A stretch of DNA of 54,711 bases. Source: Bodo saltans. Taxonomy: Eukaryota; Euglenozoa; Kinetoplastea; Eubodonida; Bodonidae. The DNA is taken from the NCBI GenBank assembly GCA_001460835.1, contig CYKH01001210.1:1-54711 (forward strand), given 5' to 3'. Positions 50,101-54,711 of the stretch are shown piece by piece. The notes under the pieces are model-generated. The model was given only the letters and a program-made list of their open reading frames with translations. It was not told the DNA's origin and did not search any database. Numbering within the stretch: the first letter of the stretch is position 1; each line of letters opens with the position of its first letter. The translations under genes were made by a program, and so were the position numbers.

Positions 50101-50938
50101 CGTTCTGCAAATCGCCAAGGAGGTTCACGCGAAGCTGCCGAAGCTCTTCGACACAGAAGACATTCAAGCCAAGTACCCCATTCTCTACAATCAGTCCATG
50201 AACACAGTTCTCTTACAAGAGTGCATCCGTTACAATCGTCTGCTTGCGATCGTCCGCAAGTCCCTCTCGGAGGTGCAGCGCGCCATTAAGGGTGAGGTTG
50301 TCATGAGCAACGACCTTGAGCAAGTGTTCAACGCCATTTATGATTCAAAGATTCCTGATGGATGGAGAAAACGCTCGTACCCGTCCTTGAAGCCTTTTGG
50401 TTCCTACATCAACGACCTTCTCGATCGACTCAACTTCCTCCAGAAGTGGATTGACAATGGCCCACCACCGACGTTCTGGCTCAGTGGTTTCTTCTTCACT
50501 CAGTCATTCTTGACGGGTGTCATGCAAAACTATGCCCGTAAGAAGCACATTGAGATCGATAAATTGGTGTGGAACTTCACTGTCATGCATGAGCCTGACT
50601 ATGACACTGCACCTGAGGACGGTTGCTTGATTCATGGTTTCTACCTTGAGGGCGCAGGCTGGGATCACGAAAACAAGCGCCTGTGTGAGTCGAAGCCGAA
50701 GGAATTGTTTGTCAAGTTCCCCATTCTCCTTCTCACCCCTTGCCGCCCAGAGGAAGTGGACACATCACCGTCGTATGCATGCCCTGCGTACAAGACCACA
50801 GATCGCAGAGGTGTGTTGTCCACGACGGGCCACTCCACCAACTTCATCATGGTCATGACCCTCCCAAGACATCCAGCAGATTCTGAGAACCACTGGGTGA
50901 TGCGTGGAACAGCCCTTTTCACGTCATTGGAGTTCTAA
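38126..50938 (+). CDS. Axonemal dynein heavy chain, single-headed inner-arm type, 4270 aa
   Basis: The first ATG is at 38126. The tail (1 to about 1300) and linker precede a complete motor. AAA1 Walker A is G1596-PAGTGKT-1603 with Walker B in CFDEFNR. AAA2 has GLSFGGKT (1877-1884), AAA3 GDTGTGKT (2229-2236), and AAA4 GVGGSGRHS with Arg2586 in the Lys position, as usual for axonemal dyneins. The stalk coiled coils flank a microtubule-binding domain at about 2822-3150. AAA5, AAA6 and the C-terminal domain end [15 protein letters not shown]. Length and C-terminal sequence ([42 protein letters not shown]) fit the DNAH1/3/7/12 inner-arm group, with DNAH1 nearest in size (4265 aa in humans). It powers axonemal bending. 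The large antisense open frames inside it are codon-bias shadows. Confidence 0.95.
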   Translation: [4270 protein letters not shown]

Positions 50939-51470
50939 GAATGATTTCAAAGAAGAGGGGGAAAACGAAATAGGAACCCCGCATGAGAATGAAAACGAGA
51001 GACGAAAATCTCGAGTGATGCCGAGAGTACAATTTGTAGAGATCACACGCATCACAAAAAACAGTGAAGAAAACGCTGTCATAGAAGAACCTCCTTTCTC
51101 CTATCTTCCCCTCCACTCATTCTTCCCTCTATCTCCCCTCCTCCTCGTTGTTTGTAGGTGTACTCAGCTGTCAAAGACCTCTCCCAGTCTTCGCGAGTGA
51201 AAAGCACTACTTCAAAGAAAGAAAAGCACACACGAGAGCAATTCAGAAAACAACAAACAAACACACAACAAAGCACAACAACCTAATTCGCAAGAGACTA
51301 TCGACACAATTTGCGTCCCCAAACATGTACACCAATGCACCACACAAAATGAAAAGTTAAAGTGAACGCTGAGTTGATCCTCTCGGTGCTACTTTTTTCT
51401 TTCCTCTAAAGCCTCGTTTTTTTTGAGCCAGAAAAAAAGTGGCACTGATAAATTCAATGTTGATGAACTG
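50939..51470. other. Intergenic region with two splice tracts
   Basis: There are two pyrimidine runs. 51091-51155 is very strong and ends with AG at 51156-51157; 51391-51407 ends with AG at 51410-51411. Between them lies an A/C-rich stretch (51240-51290, CAAACAAACACACAAC type) without a good ORF. The second acceptor gives a 59-base leader for the next gene. The first may be an alternative acceptor, or serve a small or lost gene. Confidence 0.55.
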
Positions 51471-52526
51471 ATGAAAACTTCCACGTTCCTTCGCAGCGCG
51501 CTTATTTCCACTGTTTCATCGGATCTTCAACCTGGAGTTCGGCTCATTGATGTGGCCCCTTGCTTGGTGGGTGCTGCGTGGATGAAGAAACAACAACGGT
51601 TAGCGACACCAATGGATGGAGCTCTGCCACCAGCTGCATCGCCTCTACCTGGTGCCCAACAAGACTTTTTGATGAAGATTTCAAAGGAGACCCTTACGTG
51701 GAGCGGGGCCACGCACGTCTGCCTGCCGCCGCCAGGTGCGCTGTCCTTTAAAGGAATGGATCCGCTTCAAGGCTGCGGTACTGGGGTGCACGTTGCGTCG
51801 ACGACGCCCACGGCTCACAGCGGCGTCGTTCTCGTAGACTATCCCCTTTCCGAGATCGGCTCTGACTATTTCTATGGTTGTCGTGCCATTGCTGATGCTC
51901 AACGGCAACGTGACGATTTCATGCACGATGCACTCCACTGCTCGCCCACAGAGATGGAGGTGACGGCGTGGTTGCGATCATCCCTTGGATGCCGGTATGA
52001 GGGCCCTCACATACAATCTCTGAAGGTCGCTGAGGAGGTGTGCCGACTGTTGTCTCTTGGATGCCATCAGGTGATTCTGGAAGAAGGCATCGCTGGCTCA
52101 ACGCCTCGATGGCTAGAGGTGGTACTGAAAACGATTTTTGCTGTTGGTGGGTCGGCGAGCCAACTGGGCCTCAGCATGTCAAACAGCAGTTCGCTGTCGC
52201 AGTCTGTTGTCCATTGTGCCCTGGCGCACGGGCTCACGACGTTCGTAGGGTCGTCGGTAATTCCAACGGCCGGGAATATCGACTTCCCCAACACCATTCC
52301 TGTGTTATCCCCGATTCTAGACGAACACTCCACTCACGTCCCGAAGGTGAGCGGGGCATCGATGGCGGAGCCTCGTATTGGTATGGCAGCCTTGCTGGAG
52401 GCCGCCCTTGGGTATCAGGAGCAGGTCAGTGGCACGCCCCTCACAGATACTGAAGTTGAAACGTTACAGCAGTCTGTTGAGTTTTGCAACGCTATGAGCA
52501 CACATGTGGCCAAGCTTGCCCTTTGA
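51471..52526 (+). CDS. HMG-CoA-lyase-fold protein lacking catalytic residues
   Basis: From the first ATG (51471) this is 351 aa. The middle, SSLGCRYEGPHIQSLKVAEEVCRLLSLGC followed by EEGIAGSTPRWLEVVLK (171 onward), aligns well with HMG-CoA lyase ([20 protein letters not shown], then GDTIGVGTP). The end (EPRIGMAALLEAALGYQE) fits the lyase C-terminal helices. The active site does not: the N-terminal VGPRDGLQ is IDVAPCLVG here (Arg and Asp replaced by C31 and L32), the metal-binding HCHD is replaced by MSNS, and GLGGCPYA with the catalytic Cys is lost. The frame is open and full length, so it is probably a pseudoenzyme with a structural or regulatory role, or a diverged enzyme with another substrate. 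No organelle signal is evident. Confidence 0.75.
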   Translation: MKTSTFLRSALISTVSSDLQPGVRLIDVAPCLVGAAWMKKQQRLATPMDGALPPAASPLPGAQQDFLMKISKETLTWSGATHVCLPPPGALSFKGMDPLQGCGTGVHVASTTPTAHSGVVLVDYPLSEIGSDYFYGCRAIADAQRQRDDFMHDALHCSPTEMEVTAWLRSSLGCRYEGPHIQSLKVAEEVCRLLSLGCHQVILEEGIAGSTPRWLEVVLKTIFAVGGSASQLGLSMSNSSSLSQSVVHCALAHGLTTFVGSSVIPTAGNIDFPNTIPVLSPILDEHSTHVPKVSGASMAEPRIGMAALLEAALGYQEQVSGTPLTDTEVETLQQSVEFCNAMSTHVAKLAL

Positions 52527-52651
52527 ATACATCTTACATAAAAATGAGCAAGTTGAAAACCTAAACTATCATAAACAATTCATCCCTTCGCTTTTACATT
52601 TCAAAAACTTCAACAAAAAGAACCTTTAGAACTCGTTGCACACATACACAT

Positions 52652-53059
52652 ATGCGCCGTGTATGCGTCTTAACGTCGACGGCAACCGTTGCCGTCGCTG
52701 CTCGAACCATCATTCCAGGTAAGGGTATCGTGGAGAATCGAATTAGCCGCCACTACTACAACAAAACTGTGGAGGAGCTCAAGTCCGAAATGGCTGTCAA
52801 GGAAGCGAAGCACAAGCACCCCAGCCCGCAGAATAAGAAGGAGGCACTAGCTCACCTGACTCGTCAATGCGACCATGAGTACGTGGCAGACTTCCAACGT
52901 GCCGCTAACGATATGATGGCGGTGTACTCGGATCCAATCGCCTACTCGCATGACATGGCCTACCACTACCACCGCATCACGAAGGTCATGCGCCCATCCA
53001 AGTCGAATTGTGAGGATAGCAACGATTCTCTTGAAATCGTCAAGCTGCATCCCAAGTAA
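52652..53059 (+). CDS. Small protein of unknown function, mitochondrial-type N terminus
   Basis: The 135-aa frame starts MRRVCVLTSTATVAVAARTI, an Arg/Thr/Ala-rich opening without acidic residues that resembles a mitochondrial presequence. The rest is soluble and His/Lys-rich: RISRHYYNKTVEELKSEM, CDHEYVADFQRAANDMMAVYSDP, and a short aromatic-His segment AYHYHRITKVMRP. It could be a kinetoplastid-specific subunit of a respiratory complex or mitoribosome, but I recognise no family. ATG context, composition and placement after a normal spacer support a real gene. Confidence 0.7.
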   Translation: MRRVCVLTSTATVAVAARTIIPGKGIVENRISRHYYNKTVEELKSEMAVKEAKHKHPSPQNKKEALAHLTRQCDHEYVADFQRAANDMMAVYSDPIAYSHDMAYHYHRITKVMRPSKSNCEDSNDSLEIVKLHPK

Positions 53060-53097
53060 AAGCAGAACAAACACTCCAACTTGACACAGATGCGTCA

Positions 53098-53215
53098 CAG
53101 GGCTTCTTTTGTCTTTTTATTTTTGTGCTATCTGGGATTTTGGTCATTTACACTCTTTCCTCTTTATTTGTTTCTTTCCTTCTCCCACCAACAAGTACCC
53201 CCAATCTCCCCCTTG
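53098..53215 (+). promoter_or_regulatory. Strong pyrimidine tract without a clear downstream gene
   Basis: A long T/C run (CTTCTTTTGTCTTTTTATTT, then TTTCCTTCTCCCACC, then CAATCTCCCCCTTGCGCC) is as strong as any splice acceptor in the window. The only frame near it is a 43-codon ATG frame at 53339-53470. It may serve the poly(A) and processing signals of the gene before it, or mark a gene that has decayed. Confidence 0.45.
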
Positions 53216-53338
53216 CGCCTTTTCCACACCGTGGTTGTTGTCAACTCCAAAGAAACGAAACTTTGCACTGTAACTCGAGCCTGATTTAACGCTCGGACGA
53301 CAACCTCTTCTTGTTCTATCTTCCTGCACGAGGACACA

Positions 53339-53470
53339 ATGCACACAATAACGAGGCGCAGGACAATGGAGAAACGCCGCTGTTGGCGTTGCGGCGTCGC
53401 GTGGTCACGTGGAGGTGTCGATGCACTCATCGGTATTGTGGATACTGTGAGCGGCGAATGCTCATTTTAG
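53339..53470 (+). other. Short Cys/Arg-rich open frame, 43 codons
   Basis: MHTITRRRTMEKRRCWRCGVA begins a frame that follows the strong pyrimidine tract and ends in GECSF. It could be a tiny gene or the remains of one. No domain is recognised. Confidence 0.2.
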
Positions 53471-53602
53471 TCAATGGAAGAGCAAGGAGTCGCGTGATAC
53501 AGAATGCGAGCTGTCCATTAGATTCGCGTCGCACTATTTTTCACACACTTTTTCACGTCGACCAGGCAGCTTGAACTCATGTTGTTCGACCCGCGCCGAA
53601 AG

Positions 53603-54700
53603 CGATGATGGCTGAACTTTCTTTAACTTCTGGGCCCCTTTTTTGTGATGTCTCATTCTCCGTAAATGTTTCTCCGTCAGCGCAGTAGTCACTTTGCTTG
53701 CAGTGCGCACAGTACCTCCGTCAGCAAACCACTAATTTGCGCGCAATAAACAACGAACAAGGTAGAAAGACAGAGCTTACCAACCGTGTGAGAGTGGAGG
53801 TTCAAGAACAAGTTCTTGTTCTGCTTGACATTGAGATGACAATTGGGCTGAGCACCTTTGGCACAGACACTGGTTCGATGCTGGAGGCGCAACATCTATT
53901 GACGTCGCTTCCCCAACCGCGTCGTAGTTGCGGCATGCGCTGCTGAATGTGTTGTCAAGGCTGTAGGTCAAGTCAATCGATTCACATCACTCAGCTTTTA
54001 CTCAAGCATCCTGTGTGTGGGAGACCCCATCGGTCACGATCCCGCTGATGATTTGGGCTTCACACCCGGTGGAGAAGAACACGACGTGCCCGACACCATA
54101 CGCGCTGCTGCTTACGAAGGTTCCCGAGAAGGAGGACACAACATCAACGGAGACAGCAACTGCCAAACAACTAAAAGAGGAGAAGGCAACGATGGAACTG
54201 CTGCGCATTGCTCACAGGTTGCTCTACTATATAAACGGATATTCAAGGGATGGAGGTGAACAGGCGTACATCAAGGAGCTGTGGGAGACGGACGGCGCTC
54301 CGGACAACGTCCAAGTGACGTGGCCAGAAGAATTCGATCGTCCGAATGTGTAGCTCGTTCCATGCTGAACACCGGTCCTTGTACAACGTGAACCGCAACT
54401 GCAATTGTTCTGTCCTTTCGACTTTCGAAAGTAGAGAAGCACCTGTTTGACAGCAATATTTCATGAGTTGTTATTTTACTGTGAGTCTTTGCATGTTTCT
54501 CCATCAGCACAGCAGTCACTTCGCCCGCAATGGGCACAGTATCTCCATCAGCAAACCACTACTCTGCGCGCAACAAACAGAACTTAAAGGTTACCTATCA
54601 ACCGCGGCTGGCCGTGTGAGAGTGGAAGCTTCAAGACAAGCTCTTGTTCCAACCGTCGAGCTCATGACGACTAAACTTCCATAACCTTCGTTGGGCTTTT
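53603..54700. repeat. Imperfect direct repeats at the right end
   Basis: A 155-bp segment at 53666-53820 recurs at 54493-54648 with about 80% identity by eye (shared core GTCAGCAAACCACTA / ATCAGCAAACCACTA). A second shared block, GATGATGGCTGAACTTTC... at 53603-53642, corresponds to 54661-54700, each just before a T run. Together they suggest at least two degenerate tandem units of about 0.8-1.06 kb that continue past the window. Confidence 0.8.
54048..54353 (+). CDS. Doubtful hypothetical protein or gene remnant between the repeats
   Basis: An ATG frame of 101 codons reads MIWASHPVEKNTTCPTPYALL, then a helical stretch AKQLKEEKATMELLRIAHRLL and YINGYSRDGGEQAYIKELWE, ending EEFDRPNV. The composition is protein-like in its second half. 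The same frame is open back to 53967 without another ATG, and an overlapping frame (RFPNRVVVAACAAECVVKAVG, from about 53910) also looks protein-like. This mix suggests an old gene fragment inside the repeat unit. No family is recognised. Confidence 0.3.
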   Translation: MIWASHPVEKNTTCPTPYALLLTKVPEKEDTTSTETATAKQLKEEKATMELLRIAHRLLYYINGYSRDGGEQAYIKELWETDGAPDNVQVTWPEEFDRPNV

Positions 54701-54711
54701 TTTTTTTTTTT

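Larger units (their letters stand above)
53060..54711. other. Gene-poor right end
   Basis: Apart from the items listed (pyrimidine tract, two doubtful short frames and the direct repeats) I see no gene. The window ends in a run of 15 T. Confidence 0.6.

Overview
This 54.7-kb window looks like a piece of a polycistronic gene array from a kinetoplastid protist, most likely a free-living bodonid such as Bodo saltans. The evidence is that every convincing gene (19 CDS, plus a few weak ones) lies on the + strand, none needs an intron, spacing is short (0 to about 600 bp), and most starts follow a long pyrimidine run and an AG, which is the signature of spliced-leader trans-splicing. The gene content (axonemal dynein, tubulin-tyrosine ligase, large MORN protein, IP3/ryanodine-type receptor) fits a flagellate with a rich free-living gene set. 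The species name is inference from style, not from a database match.

Layout. 1-783: a 51-bp minisatellite and no gene. 784-6675: a 1963-aa protein with a SLOG/LSDAT ligand-sensor domain followed by two 2-TM SLATT (DUF4231-like) modules. 6776-12532: an MFS transporter, a longin R-SNARE of the VAMP7 type, and a multi-TM protein with a long MORN array. 12819-18994: a helical-repeat nuclear-type protein, a small mitochondrial-type membrane protein, a TPR/RPAP3-C protein, a farnesylatable type-I J-protein and an aldo-keto reductase. 19131-22481: Hop2, then a FAM21 (WASH complex)-like protein with a very long Ser-Asp/Pro-Lys repeat tail. 22559-22858 is an assembly gap. 22949-31151: an SDR reductase and an IP3R/RyR-family calcium channel. 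31395-37669: a small unknown, a CaMK-like kinase, PRP19, tubulin-tyrosine ligase and, with no spacer, a basic 188-codon ORF. 38126-50938: a single-headed inner-arm dynein heavy chain. 51471-53059: an HMG-CoA-lyase-fold protein lacking its catalytic residues and a small unknown. 53060-54711: repeat-rich, gene-poor end.

The genes are not an operon in the bacterial sense. As is usual for kinetoplastid arrays, neighbours have unrelated jobs (flagellar motility, membrane traffic, calcium signalling, protein folding, splicing, meiotic recombination) and probably share only transcription. The most unusual items are the LSDAT-SLATT-SLATT protein, the TTL-TAG-ATG junction at 37100-37105, the HMG-CoA-lyase pseudoenzyme, the FAM21-like repeat tail, and a probable compensated frameshift inside the MORN array.
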